A DNA stretch of 64,000 bases from Quillaja saponaria (Eukaryota; Streptophyta; Magnoliopsida; Fabales; Quillajaceae): the NCBI GenBank assembly GCA_029379385.1, contig CM055613.1:12232001-12296000 (forward strand), given 5' to 3'. The position numbers and the translations under genes are program-made. Shown one piece after another: positions 1 to 11,460 of this stretch. How positions within the stretch are numbered: the first letter of the stretch is position 1; each line of letters opens with the position of its first letter. The notes below the pieces were generated by a model. That model searched no databases. It was given only the letters and a program-made list of their open reading frames with translations, and was not told where the DNA came from.

Positions 1-117
1 AAAATGCAATATAAATTTATTTGATAATTTTAGTTAATACTAGTATCATCGCACGCGTAAGAGTGCGTGCTCAGATGCTATTTTTTACACAAAAAAAAAA
101 TTATGAAAAATTCTTTT

Positions 118-545
118 ATACTAGCATTCTCGCAGACACTCTCTTGCATGCTCAGATACTTTTCTTTTTTAGATAAAATGTGTAAAATTATTTCTTGCAC
201 ATACTTTTGTACTAGAATATTAATTTTTTTCTTAGAATATACACTTCTAACAAGATGTAAGTTTTTCACACCCGCACGTGTCCTCTATTTAAGTTTAAAA
301 TTCTAGAGCCGTTAAACTCTTTTATGTAACAGACTATTATATAAACAAGTTTGACTGTTCTAAAGTTTTAAAAGCTAATAAAGGACATGTGTAGTTGTGA
401 AAAATTTACACTTTATTAGAGAAGTATGTCCCAAGAAAAAAAAATTGATATTCTCGTACAAAAATATGTAAGGAAAATAATTTTACATATTTTATCTAAA
501 AAAAGAAAAAGTATTGCCCAAAAACGTGCAAAAATGATAGTATTT
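118..545. repeat. Fold-back (MITE-like) element with long inverted arms
   Basis: Bases about 155-233 and about 433-515 are imperfect reverse complements over roughly 80 bases, including a shared core GATAAAATGTGTAAAATTATT versus its near-match on the other arm. Weaker similarity continues outward to about 118 and 545. The arms enclose about 200 AT-rich bases with no open frame of note. The shape fits a non-autonomous DNA transposon, but I could not fix a target-site duplication or assign a family. It lies in the far upstream region of CSK. Confidence 0.5.
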
Positions 546-1348
546 TTATATTTATAAAGTTAATTTCAAATTAATTTACAAGATTACACTCAAATAAAAA
601 AACTCATTTCCCAATATTTCTCTTCCTATTAATCGAGTAGTTATCAATTCAAAATCAAATTTTGATTTAACAGTCTCTTTTAAAAGATAAAGAAAATAAA
701 AAAAAACTACCCATCCAAATTAGTTTTCAACCTTATATCCTCTTTTCCTCAAATTCTCTTATGAAACATTCATCTATTTAATTCATAACAAAATGAAAAA
801 AAGAAAAAAAAAGCAGAACAACCAGAAAGAGTTTTACATGTAATCATAAAAATTATCTAAACACACGCAAGAATACTAATAACCAACCAGTAAGGAGTTA
901 TTATATTAAAATTTTAAAATATAAGAACAAATAGAAAATATTTTTTTCTCTCACTTCTTCACCGCCACCATTTCTTCATAATTAACCAGCATACACCCCA
1001 ATCCCAAAATCACCATCAAACATTATTTCATTTCTAAATTCGGGATCCATCGTGACTGAAAGTCCTCCTAAAAATTATGCGCTCCCAAGATTTAAACTAT
1101 GTGTTTTTACTTGTGTAGCTCATTTGCCAGGGACCGAACCGATGTTAATAAAAAGAGAAATATTAGAATCAGTGAATCAAAACGGTGTTTGTTTAGGCTT
1201 CAGTTTTTGTTTATCGTTGGATTCTGTAACGGATCGTCCATTGTCTCTGTCTCGGTCTCTGCTAAGAATGTTAGCCCACTTGTATTACAATTTACGACCA
1301 GCAGAAAATTACTTTCCTTTCATCCACTCTGAACCGATCATAGCCCCA

Positions 1349-4300
1349 ATGCTTGTCTCTGCAATAACCGCTCCTCAACTCACACCCTGCAACACCAAAT
1401 CTCAAAATTGCAACTTTCCCTTTTGCCCCGACTCCCCCAAAGTCTTCCTTTACGCTTGTAAACCCGATTTGTTCACTCAGAATCAAAGACGACCTCTCTT
1501 CTCCTCCAATGCTTCTTCTCCTCCTTCCCTTGCCAACACCTCCTCCGTACAAAACCTTAACCCTAAACCCGACCCTTTTTGCTCCGGCGATGGATACCAA
1601 AAAGCTTTGTCGCCTTCCGCCTCGGCTCTGGCTTCAGCTATTCGTGGAGCTTCTACTTCCCCTGTTGAGTTCATCCAGCGGATTGAGAAAGATCAAAAGA
1701 GCGGACTTGTGCTACCTAGTCCTGACTTTCAGAGACTTTGTTTTGAACAGTTGGACCTCTTCCGCAGGATTGTCGACCCAAGTGCTGTGCTCTCGGTTAT
1801 TACACTTGCTTTCATTTCCCATATCCCCTTTCCCCTTTTGCACTGGTTTTCTTATGGAATATATTTCCAATTGTATTGGGCTTAATTGAGTAAAGTAGTA
1901 TACTTTATTGAAAAGAGATGCAGGGCAAGTTCCAATTTTGAAAATTTTAATCATTTTCATGATGCTAGTAGTTAAGCTTGGTTAGGAATGATTAAGGGAG
2001 ATAGTTGTGCGTGCAGGTCTACGTGAGACCAGCTGGTAGTTATGTGATGGATCGTCTGGAGCTTCGCAGAGTTGCTTTGCACCCTCGAGTGAGTGCAGGA
2101 GACATTCTCGTATTAGTTGGTCATTTTAGTATTCCAGCAGGTCTACGTGCTGCAGAGGCTGCACTTTCCAATCTGCAAGTATGATAATTTTGTTCTAGTT
2201 CATTATGCTGATATTTCTCTAGTTCGGTCCTCGTAATTCTAGATTGAATACAGGATTTATGTTTATATAGGATTTATGTGTATATAAATTGCAGTTACAA
2301 GTTATTCCTGAGAATAAGGCTTTAGTTTTACCAATGGTGAAGCACCCGTTTGTCGTGGGGTTCTTAGTTGCTGAGCTTCCAATTGTAGAGCTGGAAACAT
2401 GCGATACTCAGAGTGAAAGGCATGATATAGTCCATTGCCCATCAGTGGAGGAAGCTTATGCTTCACCTCCAGTCTTAGGTAATAAATCACTGAAAATTCA
2501 AATTACCCAAGATGTGAGAGCGAGAATATACAAGTTTACTGCTGAGCAGAGATCAAATGCAATCAACATCTCAAGATCTCTTGCTATGGCATATGTTATG
2601 GATCAGGTAAATAAAGTGTGCTGCTTTCTGGATGAGGATAATAGTAATTATTACTTTCTGAAACAAGAAAATAAACTCTTTGATGCCTCATTTCTTTGAA
2701 ATATGCCATTTAAGTATGTGACTTGAAAATTGGAAACTTGATCCCCACTACATTTGTTAACAAAAGTCATTTTAACGTTAAATTCAACCTGTACGTCTGT
2801 CTCTATAGAGTGCAAAACTGAAAGTATAAGCACGCATTGCAAGTTGCCTTGGGGAAATGATCAGTCTGTATACATGCTAAGTACTCTTTTGTTTCACTTT
2901 TATCTGTTAGTGTATAATGAGTCCCACGACCAAATATTTTCTACTCGATTGGATTCATTTGTTTTCAATTACTTTTCTGTTTAATGTATATTGACATTTT
3001 CTCGTGCAAGACTTGTTTTAACTTCTGGGTCTGTCATATTGGGTTTTTGCCTCTAGTTAAATTCATTGCCTTTATTCATTCAAAGTTCTGGCTCACTTCC
3101 TTGCTCCTTTTACAGAAAGCAATGTTACTCCAGCAATCATCGTGGCAAAATAATGTCAGGATGAGTAATCTGGTTGAGCAAGTATGCCTTACTGACTATT
3201 ACTGCATCTTGGATTTTCTAATATTTGGTTATAAGCTGATTTTGATATCCTTTTCACTATAATGTAAAACAGATTCATGGTCCTCTTTCTAGCATTCGGA
3301 CTTTAAGTAAAATGCTATCCACTCACATGAAGAGAAGTGAGGTTTGTCTCTGAAGTATCTTAAATTTAATGGAGCATGATTTTTCATAATTACATGCTTT
3401 ACCCATGTGTGCATGCTTGTGTGTTCTGTATGATTAAAACTATACTAGACCACTGTTACATTATTTATTGACCAAATCCTAACATTAGATTGTAGATCCT
3501 TATTAAGCTCACATGCATGGTAAGTTCAACTTGTAGAAGATTGGTAGCTATATTCTCCAATTTTGCCTCCAGCTTGGTGTTTTATGTCATTTTAATATAA
3601 GGAAATAGGACATACAAAAGAAATATTGGTGAAAGAGGACTTATTAGATTAAATAGTAATGGTGTCAAATTTATCTGAATTTGCACATTTTTCCAGTATA
3701 AGAAGTCTTTTCTTGTCAAATGGTGTGTTTCATGGAAGTAAAATCTATTCATAAGGTAGAGCTACCATATTCCCTTTTGATCAACAATGCTGAAAGAGAT
3801 AATCTGGCAGATTTCTTATGACATTGTTGAAGACATAGTGGTGCAAGGTGATCGTTTGAGAGATACACTTCAACAACTCCAGGATGCTGTTTATGTGACA
3901 AAGGTTTTTTTTTTTTTTCTCACTCTCACTCTCACTCTCACTCTCTCACTCTCATACACAGGCGCATGAGTGTTCGTGCACTCAAGAGCACAGACACACC
4001 ATGCACACAAAGATACAAACAGATGCATTATATGTATTGATTTATGCACTTGTGACTTCTTTTATGTCATGTTTACAGAAACTACAATATAAGCATGCGT
4101 GCCTGATGTTGTTGTTTTGCAAAATTAGGCTAACATAGTGCAGTGCAACGAAGAAGCAATGAAGAAAATGCATGGTTCAGCATATTCTGATGCTGAGTCT
4201 GTATCGTCTAAATTATCAAATAACTTTTCAAGGGACAGTTCTGTAAATAAGATGCATAATTTTAGTGAGCCACTTTCTCTGAGTGCTGCTGCCAAGGATT

Positions 4301-5367
4301 TAGAGATACCTCTACCACCTTTGGCTCTAGCTCCACTGCAACATGGGATTAGGTGAGTTTTATTGTTTAAATTTCACTTCTTTTAATGATATTCACTACA
4401 TTTTGTTGAATGCATACATATCTTGAGGTAACATCGCAGGTTCCTGCCCATGTCAACTTCTTTGTTTTTAGCCAGTTATTTGAGGCTTGACAGATAATCT
4501 CATGTTTAGTTTCATACTGTCATTCATTAACATATGGACTAACCATGTGGACTGGAAGGAGAAAAGGTATACATTGCAATTCTCCTTTGCTTATGCTTCT
4601 GATTAATGTCAGGAAGACCATGCAATGTTTCTGAAGTACTGGGAGATCTGGTGGACGCTGTGAGACCTCTTGCCCATAAGCAGCAACGTGTAGTACAACT
4701 AAGTGAACTCTCATCACCTTTACTAGTTGCAGTGGAAGAACCTGCTTTGCGCCAGGCTCTCAGCAATCTTATTGAAGGTGCATTATTACGTACACAGGTT
4801 GGGGGAAAGGTTGAAATTGTGTCTACAGATGCACCAGCAGGTGCTACCCTTATAATTATTGATGATGATGGGCCTGACATGCACTATATGGTAACTGCAG
4901 TAAATTCATGCTCGGCTGACTTATTTCTTCTGTAACCAATTGAGATTCCATTTACAGTTATGCATATGTAGCCTCATTCGGAGACACAGACACTCACATC
5001 ACTAGCCATATACATCCTGAAACATTTCATGTTTGTAGGATTTGAGAAATGATTAATCGTTTCTTGTATTAGCTGTCGGTTATGAAATGTTTGGTTGTAC
5101 ACTTGTCTGCAGACGCAGATGCATTCACTCACGCCATATGGAGTAGAACTCTTCTCAGAAGATATGGTTGAAGACAACATGACATGGAACTTTGTTGCTG
5201 GGATGACTGTCGCCCGTGAGATTCTAGAGAGTTATGGCTGTTCTGTGCGAGTCATATCACCACGGACTACTGATGCTGCCCTTGGAGCTGGTGGAACCCG
5301 TGTAGAGCTCTGGCTTCCTTCATCTGTGGCAATATCTGATATAAATGGCCTCAAACAGGAGGTATAG
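1349..5367 (+). CDS. CSK: Chloroplast sensor kinase CSK, nine exons, 633 aa
   Basis: Exons by splice sites and frame: 1349-1795, 2017-2178, 2295-2606, 3116-3181, 3273-3341, 3811-3903, 4129-4352, 4617-4890 and 5113-5367. CSK is a modified bacterial-type histidine kinase of the plastid that links photosynthetic redox state to plastid gene expression. The first 80 or so residues are rich in Ser, Pro and Asn, as in a transit peptide. A GAF-like sensor region follows (about 130-310), then a dimerisation/phospho-acceptor region across exons 4-6 (about 320-385), and an ATPase region in exons 8-9 with an N-box-like ALRQALSNLIEGAL, a degenerate IDDDGPDM and a closing GGTRVELWLP. The usual phospho-acceptor His is replaced by Glu (E328, in VEQ before IHGPL). 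In-frame ATGs also exist at 1142 and 1268, but the MLVSAI start at 1349 matches my memory of the family. Total length is close to Arabidopsis CSK. Identity is secure; the exon 8 start is the least certain boundary. Confidence 0.9.
3904..3958. repeat. Poly-T plus CACTCT microsatellite in CSK intron 6
   Basis: Directly after the exon 6 donor there are about 15 T followed by repeated CACTCT units. It is a simple pyrimidine-rich repeat in an intron and a likely length-variable marker. Confidence 0.85.
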
Positions 5368-6959
5368 CAAGGGTTTGAAACCATGGTAGATATTTTGATT
5401 CAGTCATGAAATGAAGAGAAATGAATTCCGACACAGTATGAAAATATACAGAAGAATGAGAATAAGATGGTGGCGGATTCAAGTAGTCTTGCCTAAATAG
5501 TGCATGTATTGTATATACAGATCCTGTATAGTTTGTTTTGTATAACCTTACCCTTCTAAGTTTTATTCATCAGTAAATAACTTTTACCGTTCTAATCAGA
5601 ACTATGACACTTGGGTTAGCACTTATTAAAAATTAAACTATGTTGTGTAAAATTTCTGGGACTGTTTTTTAGCAGGAATCTTGCACTGGACAACACTGAT
5701 TCAACACAAACTTACTGAGGATCATCTGAACTCAGCAATCTCTATCTGAAATTGTATCTGTTATTGTGCAGCTAATAATTTCTCTTGCCAAACTTCATAG
5801 AGGCTGTGTCCTGAGCTAGCCAGCAGTAAATGCAGGGATATTATAGGAACTTGCAAGTACATGCACCTGCTTATTTCAATTACTTATCATTCTTTCTGAA
5901 CACGTAATTTTTCAGCAAACATATTCAGATTCTTGAATGGTACGGCCATTGACTCAAAGAAAAAGTTGAAAATTAAATAGAATTGTAAATCAAATTCCTT
6001 CAACAACAATAAACATGTTAATGAAGCATAGAAAATGCACTTTGAAGTTTGAATAGTATAGCCAACCATACCGTTACATAGGGATCTAAATCTAAGGAAT
6101 TTTGAAGTTGAAGTTAGATTACCATTAAAAGCCTCGAGAATTTTTAAATACGACTTCAGCCTCAGAGTCTTTCCCATTCCACTAACAACTACATATCTAC
6201 ATTAAACCTAACATTTTGATGATCAACTTGTTCCACTTTGCACTCTAAATAGATTTGGAAGATTTTAGATTAGCATTGGATTGGGTTTCATAGACCCCCA
6301 TGATATCGGTAGCCAATCTTATTCCATTTTGGTTGAAAAGTATGGATGAGTTCCACATAGTTCTTAGTTGAATGATGATTGAGTAAAACTCAGCATTAGA
6401 AAATCAATATATTTTTATCTCATTAAAAAGAAATTGTTCCAAAATTGATATAATTTATCATGAGAGATTTAATTTTTTATTTGTTTCGATTTAATATGAT
6501 ATTTGAATCAATTTAGAGATATAAAATTTAAGTTAATTAAATCGAATATATGATTGAATCCTACTTTGATATATTAAATCAAATTAAATTGTGGCGTCCA
6601 TGTTGTGGGCAATGGCAGAAAATTAGAGATGGTTTAGGTCTTCGGTTCAGTCGCTTTTAATGTTTGGACCAAAGTGTGGGGTCCTCTCATAACGTAGCTA
6701 ATGCTTTTCTCAGTTTCTGGCCTAATTACCGGACTAGACCAAGAAAATAGAAATGTTGAACAAGTAAACAAAGTTAAGAAATGTTTTCTAATTTTGGAGT
6801 TTGGAATTTGGTAGTTTTTGACTTGTGAGTTGTGACCGAGCGACTTAGATCATATATGCGACATAAAAAATTGGAATAAAAAGAAAACATTACATATGTT
6901 TAATTTAGAGTTAAGTATTATTTAAGAACTTAATCATTCTAAAAATAGATATTTATATG

Positions 6960-7205
6960 GTTTTTATATCGTTTGAGTGACTCATTTTCTTTGTATATAT
7001 CATCTAAGACACTCAACTGAAAATCGGTGAGTATAGTTACCGAAAATGATGAAATAATTTTTTTATATATTATTATTATTTATCTGAATATGTTCATTTG
7101 AGAGGCTCACTATTTTTTATATATATTATTTGAAACATTCAACTAAAAATCAATGAGTATAGTTACCAAAAGTGGTGACATAACAATTTTTACACATCAT
7201 TATTG
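6960..7205. repeat. Diverged tandem duplication, about 120 bases per unit
   Basis: The stretch from about 6965 (GAGTGACTCATTTTCTTTG..., then GAGTATAGTTACCGAAAATG) is repeated from about 7090 (GAGAGGCTCACTATTTTT..., then GAGTATAGTTACCAAAAGTG) in the same order and spacing, with many substitutions. Confidence 0.6.
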
Positions 7206-7369
7206 ATTTTTCTCTTAATATGTAATTTTTTCTTCATTTTGTAATATTTACCTAGTGATTCTACTAATTAAATACTTAAGATAAATATTAGAAAATATCA
7301 ACTAACATGACATTTTATTTTATTTTTGTCTTTTCAATTACATTTATTTTTATCATTATTAATTATTAT

Positions 7370-7735
7370 GAGACAAAAAAATACAACTCTTGTGGAAAAC
7401 TAAATAATTTGTCTAACATATTCATAAAATTTTGATTCATGGGAGGTAACATCTGAAAAATATAGAAACACAAAAAATTTAAAGAAAAAGATCATGTCAT
7501 TGATATACTCCAATTATATTTTAAAGATTTTGTAAAATAACTAAATTGAGCCAAATAAAAAATAAAGAAGAAAAGGAGAGGATGCAAATATTTGAAACAT
7601 ACGACTCTGGTGGGAAATTAATTAATTTTTTTTTTTTTTTTTTTTTTACATATTCATAAAAATTTGTTGCATGTTAGGTAACATAAGAAATATAAAAAAA
7701 AAATTCGTGTCAATATAAAGAAATAGATATCTAGG
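7370..7735. repeat. Diverged tandem duplication, about 230 bases apart
   Basis: The motif order CATATTCATAAAA, then GGTAACAT, then an A-rich run and a TCAT/TCAA-containing tail occurs at about 7410-7510 and again at about 7650-7735. The second copy is preceded by a long T run. It probably reflects local duplication of an older repeat. Confidence 0.4.
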
Positions 7736-9489
7736 GGTTACCAAAAGGGAACTACCCAAAAACTTCTCATATTTGAGAGTTTTATTTGTTTAGGGCTAAT
7801 TGAGACATTTTACAAGGTGGAGATTTAACAAAAAGAACTAATAAATAGGAGCATTTTTCTATAAAATTGGAGCTGGAAGTAAGTCAATTTACGTCAATTA
7901 AAAGTCACATGTTCTCAATTTAACAACCGAACTATATTACAATTACAATAATAAGACCATGAATTAATTTTTATGTTTTTTATAATATTTTATCTATTTA
8001 GGATATTTTATTTTAGAGAAAATTAAACTCCTCTCACTTGAGGTTTACTGAAACAATACTAATATTCAATATGTGAAAAAATTTGATCCTCCACTCTTTG
8101 GATATAAAGTTAAAGAATACTTTCAGAAAAATATTTAAAAATTTTAATTTTTTTCTTCTAAGTACTTAAATGTCTTATTTTAATTTACTTATTTCCTCTA
8201 TATTGCCATCTACTTTTTATTAATGACAATACATTATTTTAAACTTTTTTTTTTAATTTTAATTTATTATTTCTAATAAAATATAAAAAAGAAAATAATA
8301 TACATTTATATAAAATTGAACTTGTATTTCTTATTGATATATCAAAATAAAAATAAATAAAATTTACAAGAACCACTAATAAGTTATAAGTCTTGTCATA
8401 ACTTTACAAGATAAATAATTCATAACTTTAAGATTTTATTTCAAATAATTCCTAAATTTTAAAGTAAATATTTCTTTACCAGTTTCACTTTTTTATTTTT
8501 AAAAGTGTTTAGATTAAAAATAGTATTTTCTTTTTTCAAAAACATCATATATATATATTTAATATCTAATGTGTTTTGTGGGGTTTCAAATACCCAAGCT
8601 GATGTGGCTTTGATGAAAATTATTAAATATTGTTGATGAAATCTGTGCCACTGATTTACGTTGGCTGGTTAACTAAATCGTTTAAATTTATAATAATTAT
8701 AACCTTGGCTCCAATTTTATTAATATTTTCAATTTCATCCTGGCGTCCACCACCTTAAATCCATGGCCTTAAGGAGCCCCAATAAACTTAGATCCGTTAC
8801 ATTTTGGAGTAGGCAAACAAATCTAACCTAGATTGTTGTCAGAAATTTCACTAAGATGTATAAATTTGAGCTCTCAAAATAGATCTAACATGGATTGTTG
8901 TTAGAAAGTCCAAATTTATTTTATATTAAATTCAAATTAAGTTTGCAAAGATAAAACTTTATTAACGTAAATTAAATTGTCAATACCATTTAGGAAGTAA
9001 GCTGTCTAAAGAAAATTGTCAACAAAGGTGTGCACAGAAGTAAATTACCATACAATTATGACGATTATATCATTATTTTCTCAAACATATCCAACAAAGT
9101 TAAATAAAATTTCATTTGAGAACCACACACATCACTCGTCATATAAAAAAAAGACTCGAGGTTACTGCAAATGGGAAAATAGCAAAAGAGTCATATTGGT
9201 GGTATGGGTTACAAGTACAGGAATTGGTAATAAATATTAGGGAGTATAAGAGGTATAGGAGGTGGAGACGGTTAGTGATTTGAGGATTATTATTAATTTT
9301 TTTTTTAAGAGAAGCAAAACCAATTGAAACTTCACTCAAATTGGTAAAAATCATAAATAAAATTAAACAAATTGAGTTAAAATATTATTATTACCAATAA
9401 AAAATTAAAAATAATGGGTAATATAGAAAAAAGTAAATATTTAAAATTCATTTGAAATAAATAAATAAAATGAACATTTTGGTACAATG

Positions 9490-9720
9490 AATGTAATATT
9501 TAAACTTTTAAAATGAATTTTTTTTATTGAGTATCCTAAAAGTACTTGTTAAAATTTGATAAATTGAAAATTTGTAATATTTATTATGATAGTTAATTAT
9601 AATTTTAATGTTAATTAATACTTAAATTATTATTTTTACAAAAAATTAATTTTTAAAAATTATATTATTATAACTTAACAAATATATTTGGAACATCAGT
9701 TAAAAAATTATTTGAAATTA
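9490..9720. repeat. Dispersed AT-rich repeat, copy 1
   Basis: About 180 bases here, including TTTGTAATATTTATTATGAT, align by eye with bases about 52,400-52,600 in the same orientation (TTTATAATATTTATTATACT), with matching blocks before and after. No terminal repeats or coding capacity are visible, so the family is unknown. Confidence 0.45.
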
Positions 9721-10029
9721 TTATCTACCATTATTAGTTTTTAAACGGGGAAGAGTGTCATATTTCCCTATCCCAAATTTAAAAAACTTGAAGGAGCGGG
9801 ATGAGAGTGTAATTTAATTTTATAATGAACATGTCTTCATGTATGCATGTGGATTTTGTTGGTGTTATTATGTTTTAAAATCTCATGTCATAGTAATAAT
9901 ACCCAATCATGTCATGTTATAGCCGGCCACGACTCTAATTAGTGAGAACTAGAAGCCCTTCTATTTATTTTTATTTATTTTTCAGATTTTTCGAAAAATA
10001 AAAAGGAAATATCCAAAATCCTTCACACT

Positions 10030-11460
10030 CTTTCCCTCCGGTACTAAAATCTCAAAGATCTTTTCTGTTGAAAACCCAAAGTTGGGTTGAAAGCAGAAGA
10101 TTCCGTTTCTTATACCTTTGATTAATCTTGTGTCGCCGGTAAATTCTTCGTTTATTCATCTACTTTTTTCACGTTTTACCTTCTATTTGGTTCCTTGGAA
10201 AAGTCGATCAGCAAGTGTTGAAAGGTCTTTGAGCTCAGATTTCAATTCACAGAGAAGTGGGTTTCTCGTTTCATTCTGAGCTTTCAGAAAAATCTTCCTT
10301 TTTTGCACCAGATCTTGCTTCCGTTATTTGGGTTATCCGGGTACGTTTCAGTTTCTATGAGTAATGACCATTTATTTATTTTGGGTCCTGTTTGGTTCCT
10401 GGGAAAAGCATATTATAAATGAAAGATTTACCTCTGTAGCTAATTTCTAGCACAATCTTCTACTAAGCTGGACCCAATACAACTTTTGTGGTTTTATCTA
10501 TTTGCTGACCTTTATTTTGAAGTCACGACCAGAAAATCGTATAGTTGTGTGTTGAGTTGCTGGCTTACTTTTTCATTTCACAGTTTGATCAGCTTGATTT
10601 CGGATCGTATCTGTCAAGTAGCTAGTTTATTGAACTATTATATTATTATAAGTACCGGGAAAGGTAGGTTTTCGTAGTTGATTCACATCAGCATATGCAT
10701 ATGATGGCAGAGACTTTTACAAATAAAGTAGCTAATTTTATGCTTGAGTTACCGGTTATTTGCTTTTTATATCTTTTAAGTAATGTTTTGAGAATTAGTC
10801 AAAGTCCGCTACATGGAATGTATTTGAATACATTTGGGTGGCTTGGTTTGTGTCTGATTTTAGGAATCATCTCATTTTTGTCAAAGAGAGCACATGAGTT
10901 GCTTGCTCTGCAGAGAGACTTGTCGAGGGTAATAAGGAAGAGCACATGTATGCTTTATTATGGTTCACTCATACTGTTGAGCAATGGCTGTTAGCTGTTC
11001 TATTGCTTCTGGCACAGTCTTAGACTTTGCTTGTATGTGCCTCTGTTTGGCATAGTAGGATTCTACACCTGTCATTAGATATGCAGGATAAATATGAAAA
11101 AGATGGCATAATGTAATGTTGTTAATGGGGTTGTAGGAGTCCTTCATGACAGAATTGTATTGGTGTGGATGTGAGAGCCACTGGATTGTTTATACTTGCT
11201 CTTTCTGTCTTTTCGCCTCCTAGTAGTTTATCCTTTTCTGTTTGATTTCTTATAAACTGTTAGCTTCATCTGGTTCATTGGTTAGCTGTAGGCCTGTAGC
11301 CAACTTAATCTTGCTTGTACTTATTTACTCCAGGTCCTGACTTCTTCACATGAATGCCTCTGTTTGTCTCGTGGAGAATCAGTAACCCTCAACTTGCTAG
11401 ACTATGAGGATTAATCCTGCTTACTGATTTGCTAATATAAAGTCAGAAAATTTTGATACA
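10030..11460 (+). promoter_or_regulatory. Probable 5' untranslated exons and leader intron of the DUF707 gene
   Basis: A pyrimidine-rich stretch at about 10,020-10,050 looks like a transcription start region. A consensus donor at 10,139 (GCCG|GTAAAT) and an acceptor at 11,331-11,333 (TTTACTCCAG) would leave a non-coding first exon, a 1.2 kb leader intron, and 127 untranslated bases before the start codon at 11,461. This second leader exon contains two tiny upstream ORFs, at 11,350-11,385 (11 codons) and 11,404-11,427 (7 codons). The exon structure is inferred from splice consensus only. Confidence 0.5.

Larger units (their letters stand above)
5368..10020. other. Intergenic tract between CSK and the DUF707 gene
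   Basis: AT-rich sequence without any open frame I would call a gene. The first few hundred bases are probably CSK 3' untranslated sequence. Two local diverged duplications lie at about 6960-7205 and 7370-7735, and a dispersed AT-rich repeat at about 9490-9720. The last several hundred bases should hold the promoter of the next gene, but I see no convincing TATA box. Confidence 0.6.

Noticed and set aside
67..306. 79-codon plus-strand frame and overlapping minus-strand frame
   Set aside because: They lie within the AT-rich fold-back region, overlap each other on opposite strands and show no family features.
1052..1348. In-frame upstream extension of CSK (GTG start, ATGs at 1142 and 1268)
   Set aside because: Open by chance or part of the leader; the plastid-targeting start at 1349 fits the family N-terminus and a Ser-rich transit peptide.
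1292..1674. Minus-strand frames of 102 and 63 codons
   Set aside because: Antisense shadows of CSK exon 1.
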